A stretch of 64,000 bases of DNA from Paenibacillus sp. FSL H7-0331. GTDB taxonomy: Bacteria; Bacillota; Bacilli; Paenibacillales; NBRC-103111. Every line of letters starts with the position of its first letter. The first letter of the stretch is position 1. The stretch spans positions 186,001-250,000 of the forward strand of contig NZ_MRTH01000008.1 of the NCBI RefSeq assembly GCF_001956045.1, written 5' to 3'. The notes beneath the pieces are model-generated. The model saw nothing but the letters and a program-made list of their open reading frames with translations, was not told the DNA's origin and did no database searches. This document shows, in pieces, positions 29,891 to 38,178 of the stretch. Both the position numbers and the translations under genes were made by a program.

Positions 29891-31552
29891 ATGCGAGGAA
29901 GGTTGTATAACCGTATGGTCGTGGTCTTTCTGTGTATGGCAATCGTGTTAAGCGCATGCAGCACAGAGAAACCGGCGGATACGGCAAAGAAAGAATCGAC
30001 GGACACCAACTTATCGGCTGAAGGGGTACTGCCTATTTCCAAGGAAAAGGTCACGGTCACGATAACCGTCCCCTCGAGCCCATACGTCTTATCCTGGGAA
30101 TATGGCAAAAATGAGCTGACCACATGGCTGGAGGATCAGACCAACGTTCATATCAAGTGGAATTTTTATCCGGCAGCTGACGCTAAAACGAAGCTGAATC
30201 TGGAGCTTTCGTCGGGTGGCGACCTCGGTGATCTGATCATGGGCAACTTCTCTCTGGACAATTCTTCGCTTGCCACCTATGGATCACAAGGCATTATTCG
30301 GAAAATGGAAGATCTGATAGACAAGCATGGTTCCAATATTAAAAAAATGTATGCCGAATACCCCAATATCAAACAGGCTACCTCAGCACCTGATGGTCAT
30401 ATTTATGGACTCCCACAGGCGGGCATATGCTATAACTGCGATCGTGCCATGCGGTTCTGGGCCAATAAATCGTTCCTGAAAAGCCTGAATATGTCCGTGC
30501 CGACAACGACGGATGAGCTGTACCAATATTTGAAGGCTGCCAAGGAAAAGGACCCGAATGGCAATGGCAAAAAAGATGAAATCGGAATTGTCGGTTCAAA
30601 AACGAGCTGGTTCGCCAAAGCCGATCAATTTATTATGAACGCGTTCACCTATCAGGACGCCAATGGTCTGTATGTGAAGGATGACAAGGTCATCGCTGCG
30701 TATACGACACCTGCGTGGAGAGATGGCATTCGCTACCTGAACAAGCTCTCCAAGGAAGGCTTGATCGATCAGACCTCATTCACTAACGATGAGGCGCAGC
30801 TGAAGCAAATTGTCGAGTTGAACAACGGCAATAATGTGGCTGCGGTTCCGAGTGGCGGCCCTCATGCGTTTGCGGCTAATGATGCAACTAGATTGAATTA
30901 TGAGATTGTGCCCCCGTTAAAAGGACCTGGCGGATTCCAAACCTCGTATTTCAATGAGTTTGGCGTTGTCGGTTCCTACCAATTCGCCATACCAGCCAAT
31001 GGCAAGAATGCGGATGTTGTGATGAAATTGGTCGACTTTATGTATTCCAAGGAAGCCTATTTACGAAGCCGTTACGGGGTAGAGGGTGTGAATTGGGAAG
31101 TGCCGAAGGGTACGCTTGCGGCGAATGGAGAACCGGCCAAATTCAAGCTGGTAGGCAAGGATTTATGGGGGGAGCCGCAAAATGCGCACTGGTCAGGGGC
31201 GAACTCCACATGGCCTCCGTTCGGATCGGATTCAAGGGAAGTGCTCCCAGACGGCAAATTCGACCTGGAAAAGGTGCTGTACAATGCAGCCAAGCTGTAC
31301 GACAAGACGGCTGGCAAGGTTTCGGTGCCGAAGTTTTTCTTTGAACCGAAGACAGCAACCCGATTTAATGAATTAAAGACGGAAATTTCTAAAAAGCTGG
31401 AAGCCGATATCGCGGATTTTATTGTAGGCAACCGGGACATTGAGAAGGATTGGGATAAGTTCCAGGCCGAACTGAAGAACATGGGGAACGATGAATATAT
31501 CTCCATCATGCAAAAGGAATACGATGCCAAATGGAAAGGCAGCAAGAAATAA
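29891..31552 (+). CDS. Extracellular solute-binding lipoprotein, LplA type
   Basis: A 553-residue binding protein with lipobox VLSAC after a strongly hydrophobic signal. Typical internal motifs are KEKDPNGNGKKDEIGIVG and, near the end, DIEKDWDKFQAELKNMG. AAGGGAG is spaced better for the ATG at 29891 than for the in-frame ATG at 29885. It belongs with the two permeases upstream and precedes sugar isomerase genes. Confidence 0.9.
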   Translation: MRGRLYNRMVVVFLCMAIVLSACSTEKPADTAKKESTDTNLSAEGVLPISKEKVTVTITVPSSPYVLSWEYGKNELTTWLEDQTNVHIKWNFYPAADAKTKLNLELSSGGDLGDLIMGNFSLDNSSLATYGSQGIIRKMEDLIDKHGSNIKKMYAEYPNIKQATSAPDGHIYGLPQAGICYNCDRAMRFWANKSFLKSLNMSVPTTTDELYQYLKAAKEKDPNGNGKKDEIGIVGSKTSWFAKADQFIMNAFTYQDANGLYVKDDKVIAAYTTPAWRDGIRYLNKLSKEGLIDQTSFTNDEAQLKQIVELNNGNNVAAVPSGGPHAFAANDATRLNYEIVPPLKGPGGFQTSYFNEFGVVGSYQFAIPANGKNADVVMKLVDFMYSKEAYLRSRYGVEGVNWEVPKGTLAANGEPAKFKLVGKDLWGEPQNAHWSGANSTWPPFGSDSREVLPDGKFDLEKVLYNAAKLYDKTAGKVSVPKFFFEPKTATRFNELKTEISKKLEADIADFIVGNRDIEKDWDKFQAELKNMGNDEYISIMQKEYDAKWKGSKK

Positions 31553-31641
31553 GCAAAGCAGCTGAATCGAAAATCAAGGATCATAGGCAGCGGGGAAAGG
31601 TTTCCTTTTCCCTGTTGATCATTTAAAAGGGGATGAGCCTA

Positions 31642-32565
31642 TTGGTGCTACCATCGGATACAGCCATCAGCTCTACAGTACGTTCGATGAAAATCGGGAT
31701 GCAGGGAGGCTTTTATCCCGTTCCCACGGAAGTGGGAGAGGAATGTTCCGCCGAGTGGCTGCTGCACAGATCAGCAGAGCTCGGATGTACGGTGCTGCAA
31801 ACCCGTCATCTTCCCAAAGACTTAGAGTTATTGAAGGCACTGGGGAAGCTGTCAGAGACACTGGGAATTGAACTGGAGACATCTGTTCCCGGTGTATTTC
31901 AATTGGCTGGCGTGAATGTAGATCAGGAGGCTAAAGCCCAATTTCTGCAGGCCATCGAAACTGCCAAGCTGCTGAACATGCCTGTCGTTCGAACCGGTTA
32001 TGGACGGTTGAAGATCACTAGCAGCCGTTTCAATCGGAGTGTGAACATCCACGATCATATCGAGTCTTTGCTCCCCTCATTACAGGAAGCGGCTGCCATC
32101 GCAAAGGATGCAGATATATTACTGGCTGTGGAAAATCATTGTGATTTTACCGGTCGCGAAATGGCCAGGCTGTTCGATAAGGTTGACTCCGCTCATGTCG
32201 GCGCTGCGCTGGATACGGCGAATGGGTTTACGGTATTTTGCGATCCGAATGAAGATATTGAAGCGCTGGCGCCCTATGCTTTTACTACTCATGTGAAGGA
32301 CATGGTTGTGGTCGATTCTCCGATAAGAGGTTATATCCCGTTTACGGCATTCGGCTGTGCCTTTGGTGAAGGACATGTCGATTTGCCCAGAACGGTTCAG
32401 CTGTTGGCTGAGTGCAGCCCTCGTGCCGAAGGCTTGCATCTGATTATAGAGCCCGGCTGGATGCGGTGGGACCCGGAGCGGGACGTTAATCTGCAGGAAG
32501 CTGAATTTTACGCACAGAGCGTAGCTTATTTGAAAAAGCTGCAAAATCAATCAGGGAGAGGGTAA
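31642..32565 (+). CDS. Sugar phosphate isomerase/epimerase, AP-endonuclease-2 TIM barrel
   Basis: Xylose-isomerase-like TIM-barrel protein of about 307 residues. Metal and substrate ligands are suggested by LLAVENHCDF, HVGAALDTANGF, THVKDMVV and HLIIEPGWMRWD. The precise substrate is unknown. The start is uncertain: an ATG at 31633 abuts AAAAGGGG with no spacing, so TTG at 31642 (or GTG at 31645) fits the ribosome-binding site better. It is one of two such genes flanking an SDR dehydrogenase in an import operon, implying stepwise conversion of an imported sugar or sugar acid. Confidence 0.82.
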   Translation: MVLPSDTAISSTVRSMKIGMQGGFYPVPTEVGEECSAEWLLHRSAELGCTVLQTRHLPKDLELLKALGKLSETLGIELETSVPGVFQLAGVNVDQEAKAQFLQAIETAKLLNMPVVRTGYGRLKITSSRFNRSVNIHDHIESLLPSLQEAAAIAKDADILLAVENHCDFTGREMARLFDKVDSAHVGAALDTANGFTVFCDPNEDIEALAPYAFTTHVKDMVVVDSPIRGYIPFTAFGCAFGEGHVDLPRTVQLLAECSPRAEGLHLIIEPGWMRWDPERDVNLQEAEFYAQSVAYLKKLQNQSGRG

Positions 32566-32569
32566 GCAG

Positions 32570-33496
32570 ATGAAAAATGTTCTGGTAACAGGTGGAAGCG
32601 GTAGACTAGCGCGGTATGTTATTGAGTATTTAGTGGACCGGGATTATCGGGTAACCGGCTTTGATTGTGCTGCGCCGAATGCAACTGATTATCCCAAGGG
32701 CGTGCAGTTTGTCAAAGGTGATTTGACAACTCTTGAGGACTGCATGCGGGCGATTTCTTTATCCGAAGCGGAAGCGATCATCCATCTGGCTGCCATTCCT
32801 TATGATACCGAGCTTCATCCTGGTCAGTCGCGAATTCAAAGTCTGCCGGAGGACGAGTGCATGAAGGTCAATACAATGGGAACGTATTACTTGATGGACG
32901 CCGCACGCCGATTCAAGCATGTGAAAACCGTTGCGTTTGCCTCCTCCTACTATGCGCTGGGTATGGGACGAAGACTTAGCGGGACGCCTTTCAAGGTCGA
33001 TTATTTGCCGATTGATGAGGAGCATCCGAATCGACCTGAGGATTCGTACGCTTTGTCCAAGATGTTCGGAGAAGAAATATTGCGCGCCTATAGCAGAGCG
33101 TATGGGATTCGTGCGGTCGCTTTTCGTCTGCAGGGGATTGATTGGCCGTTTCGCAAGGATGACTACAAATATGGTATTACGCTGGAAGCACGGCCCAACC
33201 ATGCCGGCGGTCCTGTAGGTACAACCTATCAATACGTTGATCCTCGTGATGCAGCGCAAGCTTTTACGTTGGCTATCGAGGCTGAGCATCTGGAGATGTT
33301 CGAGGCTTTTCATTTGCTGACTGACAGCCGTCATGTGGAGGATACGAAGGATGTGGTCGCCAAGGTATGGCCCGATCTGGTCGAAATGGCAACGGATTTG
33401 GAAGGGACGGAAGGACTCATTACAGCCCAAAAGCTCCGGACCAAGCTCGGCTACAAGCCGCAGTTCTCTTGGCGCAACCAATCGGATCAGCAATAG
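32570..33496 (+). CDS. NAD-dependent epimerase/dehydratase (extended SDR)
   Basis: A 308-residue Rossmann-fold enzyme. The nucleotide-binding motif is TGGSGRLARYV at residues 7-17, FDCAAPN carries the acidic residue that favours NAD, and the active-site tyrosine-lysine pair is in SYALSKMFGEE. It resembles uronate dehydrogenases and sugar epimerases. It starts four bases after the preceding isomerase gene with AGGGAGAGGG as ribosome-binding site, so it is translationally close to it. Confidence 0.85.
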   Translation: MKNVLVTGGSGRLARYVIEYLVDRDYRVTGFDCAAPNATDYPKGVQFVKGDLTTLEDCMRAISLSEAEAIIHLAAIPYDTELHPGQSRIQSLPEDECMKVNTMGTYYLMDAARRFKHVKTVAFASSYYALGMGRRLSGTPFKVDYLPIDEEHPNRPEDSYALSKMFGEEILRAYSRAYGIRAVAFRLQGIDWPFRKDDYKYGITLEARPNHAGGPVGTTYQYVDPRDAAQAFTLAIEAEHLEMFEAFHLLTDSRHVEDTKDVVAKVWPDLVEMATDLEGTEGLITAQKLRTKLGYKPQFSWRNQSDQQ

Positions 33497-33512
33497 AGAG
33501 GATGGATGTTGA

Positions 33513-34406
33513 ATGGACAAAATAGACAAAATGGATAAGCAAATACGATTTGGACACACGGCTATTACTTGGGCCAATGAAGATATTGCAACGGCCGTTC
33601 CAGCTATTGCAGCTTGCGGTTATTGGGGGACGGAGACGTTTGGCTGGGTACTGGAGGAGTGGGAGGCATCCAATCGAGATCTATTGGAGGTTTTCGAGCG
33701 CAATCAGCTTCAACTGACGTCCCTGTACTGCCATTTGGATTTATTAAATCCGGATCATCGCGAGGCTGAAATCAATAAGGTGATGGAATGGGTAAAGCTG
33801 TATACAAAATATAACGGACCTGCGGTTATTATCGGAGGTAAAATGCTGAATCGGCAGCAATTTTCTTTGACAGCGCATATCCCACAAGTGATCTCAACCC
33901 TCAATGAGCTGGCCGAGCGGATCACGGATCACGGATTGCTATGCTGTTTCCACCCGCACACAGGCACGCCTGTAGAAACCGAAGAGGAAATTAACCGCGT
34001 GATGGATGCTGTGGATGGACGTGTTGTCAGCTTTGCGCCTGATCTGGGTCAAATAGCCAAGGGCGGCTCTGATCCGCTCACTATCGTCAAAGCTTACCAC
34101 GAACTGATTGGGATTGTTCACGTAAAGGATTATAGTGGAGGGCCTGTCGAACAGGATGCCGAAGGCAGGGAGGTCGATACAACCGGATTCCTGGGATACA
34201 CCCCTCTTGGAGAAGGGACGGTAGACATCAATGGTATTCTCGGATACTTGGAGGAGATCGGGTACAAGGGCTATGCTCATGTAGAATTAGACGGAAATCA
34301 GTGGAGCCAGACCCGTAAGGGTCGTCCGATGTATCCTTCTCTGGACGCTGTGCAAATAAGCAAAAAGTATTTGCAGCAGCTAGGCTATAATAACTTTAAA
34401 GCTTAA
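33513..34406 (+). CDS. Sugar phosphate isomerase/epimerase, IolE-like TIM barrel
   Basis: Second AP-endonuclease-2-like barrel, 297 residues. The start region IRFGHTAITWANEDI recalls inosose dehydratase and related enzymes. Further marks are CCFHPHTGTPVETEEEINRV, VHVKDYSGG and YAHVELDG, where metal ligands are expected. It ends the enzyme run of this operon. Substrate not determined; inositol-, keto-sugar- or uronate-type chemistry is possible. Confidence 0.82.
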   Translation: MDKIDKMDKQIRFGHTAITWANEDIATAVPAIAACGYWGTETFGWVLEEWEASNRDLLEVFERNQLQLTSLYCHLDLLNPDHREAEINKVMEWVKLYTKYNGPAVIIGGKMLNRQQFSLTAHIPQVISTLNELAERITDHGLLCCFHPHTGTPVETEEEINRVMDAVDGRVVSFAPDLGQIAKGGSDPLTIVKAYHELIGIVHVKDYSGGPVEQDAEGREVDTTGFLGYTPLGEGTVDINGILGYLEEIGYKGYAHVELDGNQWSQTRKGRPMYPSLDAVQISKKYLQQLGYNNFKA

Positions 34407-34408
34407 GC

Positions 34409-34489
34409 GAAGCGGCCAAATGATCCTGTAACAGCGAAATGTTCACCTTTGATAGCGTGAATAATCGGAAGGACATTTGGCCACACTTC
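34409..34489 (+). terminator. Long imperfect hairpin, probable terminator
   Basis: CGAAGCGGCCAAATG pairs imperfectly with CATTTGGCCACACTTCG across a loop of about 50 bases in the gap after the isomerase gene. No T run follows, so it may instead be a regulatory structure ahead of the AraC gene. Confidence 0.45.
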
Positions 34490-34566
34490 GGTTGCGCAGC
34501 GGGACTTATTCACTGCAATTTGAGGTGAACAAACCGTACTATTAATCCATAAGGCGGTGAAGCAGC

Positions 34567-35469
34567 TTGGTGAATTCGGCAAGACCGCAAACGAGTGATT
34601 TTACATTGGAGGAATATTTCGCCAAGGATGTTCAAACCAACCTGCATTTATTCAGCATGCATGTACGCCATGTCAAAGGAACGTGGTTTTTTCCATCGCA
34701 CGAGCACTTTCAATATGAGATCAATTACTTAATAGAAGGTTGTCAGGAATTTACAATAAATGGTAATACTTATAATCAACAGGCTGGTGATCTGCTGTTG
34801 ATTCAACCGGGTGAAGTTCACTTTAATCGTTCAGGCAACGAAAAGGAATTTACTTATTTTTGTCTGCATTTTCAGATCGATGATGGTCAACTGCTTCCAG
34901 TGCTTAACGGCTCCAATCAAACGTATTATCCTTGTGATTCCCCAATGACCAGCAAAGTGCTGCCCCACCTGAACCGCCTAATCGAATTTTCCAAAAAAAA
35001 CGTTTCTTTACAGGTAAGTGACCGTATGTTCATGCTTTCTGAGCTGTTTCAATTGTTTGGGACGATAGCCGATGAGCTGACTTCGGAGAAAGAAAGACAA
35101 ATTGATCCGAAGATGAACGAGCAGCTAGCCTTTCTTATTGCTGAAAAAATCGAGAATCTCGTTAAAAATACGCATATACACGGTCCTGTCGATGAGGACA
35201 GAATAGGCATCGACGATATCGCGGCAGAGCTTGGCATTAGTCCTGCTTATTGCAATCGAATCTTCAAAAAACGTTATCAGATCTCTCCGCGTCAATATTT
35301 ATCCTCCTTAATGCTTCAAAAGGCCAAGCATCTGCTCATGCAAAAAGAGCTTTCCATTGATCATGTCGCTGAGTTGATTGGATATCGGGAGCTCGCTCAT
35401 TTCAGCAGGCAGTTCAAGCGTTGGACAGGAGCATCGCCAGCCTGCTATAGAAAATCGATTACGGATTAG
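34567..35469 (+). CDS. Cupin-AraC family transcriptional regulator
   Basis: A 300-residue cytoplasmic regulator with an N-terminal cupin sugar-sensing domain (about 20-150; SHEHFQYEINYLIEG and LLLIQPGEVHFNRSG). The C-terminal AraC DNA-binding domain is at about 195-298 (IDDIAAELGISPAYCNRIFK and DHVAELIGYRELAHFSRQFK). The start is TTG at 34567 or GTG at 34570, with AAGGCGGTGA upstream. It lies in the same direction just after the 27891-34406 locus and is the obvious candidate activator. It lacks the membrane sensor seen in the other AraC proteins here. Confidence 0.88.
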   Translation: MVNSARPQTSDFTLEEYFAKDVQTNLHLFSMHVRHVKGTWFFPSHEHFQYEINYLIEGCQEFTINGNTYNQQAGDLLLIQPGEVHFNRSGNEKEFTYFCLHFQIDDGQLLPVLNGSNQTYYPCDSPMTSKVLPHLNRLIEFSKKNVSLQVSDRMFMLSELFQLFGTIADELTSEKERQIDPKMNEQLAFLIAEKIENLVKNTHIHGPVDEDRIGIDDIAAELGISPAYCNRIFKKRYQISPRQYLSSLMLQKAKHLLMQKELSIDHVAELIGYRELAHFSRQFKRWTGASPACYRKSITD

Positions 35470-35562
35470 GCACATCCTGATACTTAATCGTCCTGTTTAT
35501 ATTGCGGTATTGAACCTGAGATCGTAGTATACTAATAAAAGGTTTAATAGCCGAAGTAAACG

Positions 35563-36804
35563 ATGAATGGGATGAGCATAACGGTTATGAGTGAACTAGC
35601 AATGGAAACCCGGGAACAATCCAGCAAGCCGATAATGACAAAAGCACTTATTCTTTTAATGGCTGTGGCCTGCGGATTGTCTGTAGCTAATTTGTATTAT
35701 AATCAACCGCTGCTTGCTGATATAGGCCGTACCTTTCATGCAACGGCGAGGGAAGTCGGAAGCGTATCCATGTTAACGCAGATCGGTTACGCAGTAGGCA
35801 TGTTTATATTCGTGCCGCTCGGAGATATGAAGGAGCGCCGCGGACTGATTGTGATGATCCTGCTTGCCGAGATGATTGCGCTTATCGGAGTGGCGACTTC
35901 TCAAACGATCCTATGGATTAATATCGCCAGCCTGGCCGTCGGTTTCACAGCCGTCACTACACAGATTATCATTCCGCTTGCTGCACATCTGGCTCCTCCC
36001 GCAGAGCGTGGCAAAGTGATCGGCACGGTTATGAGTGGACTGTTGATCGGTATTTTATTGGCAAGGACGGTCTCCGGTGTAATCGGCGGCTTTATGGGCT
36101 GGCGTTCCATGTACGGGATTGCCGCGGCTCTTATGTTGATTCTGGCGATTGTGTTATGGAAGGTGCTGCCCAAAGCCGAGCCGCAGGTTGCTATCACCTA
36201 TAAGCAGCTAATGAGGTCGATTGCAGAACTGATCCGGACACAGCCTGTCCTTCGTGAAGCTTCATTACTGGGGGCTTTATTATTTGGCGGCTTTAGTGTG
36301 TTCTGGACGGCACTTGCCTTTTATGTAGAGGGGAGCCCTTATCATTATGGCAGTGAGATCGCGGGCTTGTTTGGCTTGGTGGGTGTATTGGGAGCTGCTG
36401 CTGCTCCGGCCGCAGGTCGTTTAACCGACCGGTTCAGTGCGACGGGGATGGTAGGTATCTTTATTGGTTTAGCCTTATTATCCTACCTTTCCTTCTGGAC
36501 AGTGGGCTCTCATCTATGGGGTTTGATTTTGGGTGTGATTTTGCTTGATCTGGGTGTGCAAGGCTCTCAAATTTCCAATCAAGCGAGAATTTATGCTTTG
36601 GCTCCAGAGGCCAGAAGCCGGATTAATACTGTATTTATGGTTAGCACCTTTATTGGTGGATCCATAGGCTCGGCGCTTGGCAGCTATGCCTGGAGTATCG
36701 GGGAATGGAATGGGGTTTGTACCGCAGGAGGCTGCATGGTTGGAGTTGGTGCTATGGTATGGGCTTTTCAGCGTATGAAGAAAAATCCCGTTAGACCTGC
36801 TTGA
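35563..36804 (+). CDS. Major facilitator superfamily transporter
   Basis: A 413-residue protein with about twelve membrane helices. The first helix region carries VANLYYNQPLLADIGRTF, a signature of a drug/small-molecule MFS exporter group. The A-like loop between helices 2 and 3 reads PLGDMKERRGLI. Substrate unknown. The start is ambiguous: ATG codons at 35563, 35572 and 35587 are all in frame and none has a clear ribosome-binding site. Probably a single-gene unit. Confidence 0.85.
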   Translation: MNGMSITVMSELAMETREQSSKPIMTKALILLMAVACGLSVANLYYNQPLLADIGRTFHATAREVGSVSMLTQIGYAVGMFIFVPLGDMKERRGLIVMILLAEMIALIGVATSQTILWINIASLAVGFTAVTTQIIIPLAAHLAPPAERGKVIGTVMSGLLIGILLARTVSGVIGGFMGWRSMYGIAAALMLILAIVLWKVLPKAEPQVAITYKQLMRSIAELIRTQPVLREASLLGALLFGGFSVFWTALAFYVEGSPYHYGSEIAGLFGLVGVLGAAAAPAAGRLTDRFSATGMVGIFIGLALLSYLSFWTVGSHLWGLILGVILLDLGVQGSQISNQARIYALAPEARSRINTVFMVSTFIGGSIGSALGSYAWSIGEWNGVCTAGGCMVGVGAMVWAFQRMKKNPVRPA

Positions 36805-36873
36805 TCCTCCGAAATTTCAAAGCTATGATAAGATGTATGTGTAAAATATGCGCAAAATTTGGGAGGCTAATCG

Positions 36874-37335
36874 ATGAGAGAAACTTTTATGTTTGACGCG
36901 GTGGACAAATACCGTAACCGCCTGCTGCAGCTGGTGGATAAATGTCCAGCAGAGCAGCGTAATGTGGTCCCGACGGGATTTAACAATTCGATCTTATGGC
37001 AGATCGGTCATATTCTAACGATAACGGAAGGCCTTGTCTTTGGATTTTCTGGAGAAGCTGTCCAGATTCCTGCGGAGTACCGTGCCTTCTTCGGTAGTGG
37101 CACGAAGCCTGCCGATTGGACGGAGGAACCGCCAACGTGGGAAGCGATCATTGAGCAATTGAAACAGCAGCCAATTCGGATACGCGAAGTTTTTGCAGGA
37201 AAATTGCAAGCTCCGGTTAAAGAAAACTTTGCCAAAGCTGACCATGTGGAAGAGATTCTACTAACCAATCTGCTTCATGAGAACAACCATACGGGAATGA
37301 TCCAAGCGATGCTCAAGGTGCTGGTGAAAGGGTAA
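36874..37335 (+). CDS. DinB family protein
   Basis: A 153-residue four-helix-bundle protein of the DinB/YfiT superfamily, many members of which bind a metal through three histidines or act as thiol transferases. Candidate ligands are in LWQIGHILTITEG and in LLHENNHTGMIQAML near the C-terminus. TTTGGGAGG upstream supports the start. It is convergent with the YdcF gene, only eight bases apart at the stops. Confidence 0.8.
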   Translation: MRETFMFDAVDKYRNRLLQLVDKCPAEQRNVVPTGFNNSILWQIGHILTITEGLVFGFSGEAVQIPAEYRAFFGSGTKPADWTEEPPTWEAIIEQLKQQPIRIREVFAGKLQAPVKENFAKADHVEEILLTNLLHENNHTGMIQAMLKVLVKG

Positions 37336-37343
37336 GAGGACTA

Positions 37344-37931
37344 CTAACATTCAAAATCACGAATTTGGCCTTGTCTAATATATTTGACAAGGCTATTGAT
37401 CTCCTGTCGAACCCGTTTGGTGCCCGTTTCATGCAGCCACCAATTGTCAGCCCGGGTCACTTTATCATCTACACTGCATATGGTGTATTCGATCCAGTCC
37501 GGCATATAGGTTTGCAGCGTGAGCAGGCAGCGTCTCATATGATAATTGGTCGTGACGACAAGCAGTCTTTTGATCTTATGGAGTCCGATCGCCCGATCAA
37601 GCACAAATAACGCAGCCAGCACATTTTCCTTCGTATGCTTGGAGCGGGTTTCAATAATAATATCCTTTTCTAATACACCGGCCTGAATGGCACTGCTTTT
37701 CATCGTCTTGGCCTCAGGGGTGTCGAATACGCCACCTGTGAACAGGATTTTATTGGCGCGTCCCTGCTTGTACAGCTCGACGGCTTTGGGAACGCGGTAG
37801 GTGACGGCATTGCGGCTTCCGAATACGAAGATACAATCACCCTGTTTCCCGTCATCGTCCATATTAGCGTAGAGCAGCTTATGTATGTGTTCCTTGGTCA
37901 GATGATCCGTATGGATTTGCGAGACAAGCAT
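37344..37931 (-). CDS. YdcF/ElyC/SanA family protein (DUF218)
   Basis: A 195-residue DUF218 domain protein. Hallmarks are CIFVFGSRNAVTYRVPKAVE, NKILFTGG, IIIETRSKHTKENVLAAL and LLVVTTNYHMRRCLL. Relatives are linked to envelope carrier handling, but no activity can be assigned. No N-terminal helix is present, so it is probably cytoplasmic. AAAGGAGGG upstream of the ATG supports the start. Confidence 0.85.
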   Translation of the reverse strand: MLVSQIHTDHLTKEHIHKLLYANMDDDGKQGDCIFVFGSRNAVTYRVPKAVELYKQGRANKILFTGGVFDTPEAKTMKSSAIQAGVLEKDIIIETRSKHTKENVLAALFVLDRAIGLHKIKRLLVVTTNYHMRRCLLTLQTYMPDWIEYTICSVDDKVTRADNWWLHETGTKRVRQEINSLVKYIRQGQIRDFEC

Positions 37932-38178
37932 GTCAGTCCCTCCTTTTATGAATTTTGTAAGCTTCTTAGATATGCCGAGGCTCCATTTTTTTATTACCCA
38001 GATTGCTTCTGTTTATCCACTCATACCGTATTTTTGTTGAAAAAAATGTAAAAACCGCTGGGACGTCACTGAATCATGTGCCGTAACAGCGGTTTTGGAA
38101 GTTTGGTGAATCAAAAGCGGAAGAGGCGAAAGTGTGCTGAAGCACAGAACCGAGCAATACGATTAACAGGGTTAATGA

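Noticed and set aside
32759..33577. 272-codon minus-strand frame over the SDR gene
   Set aside because: Shadow of a well-supported SDR gene; no family similarity and no start site.
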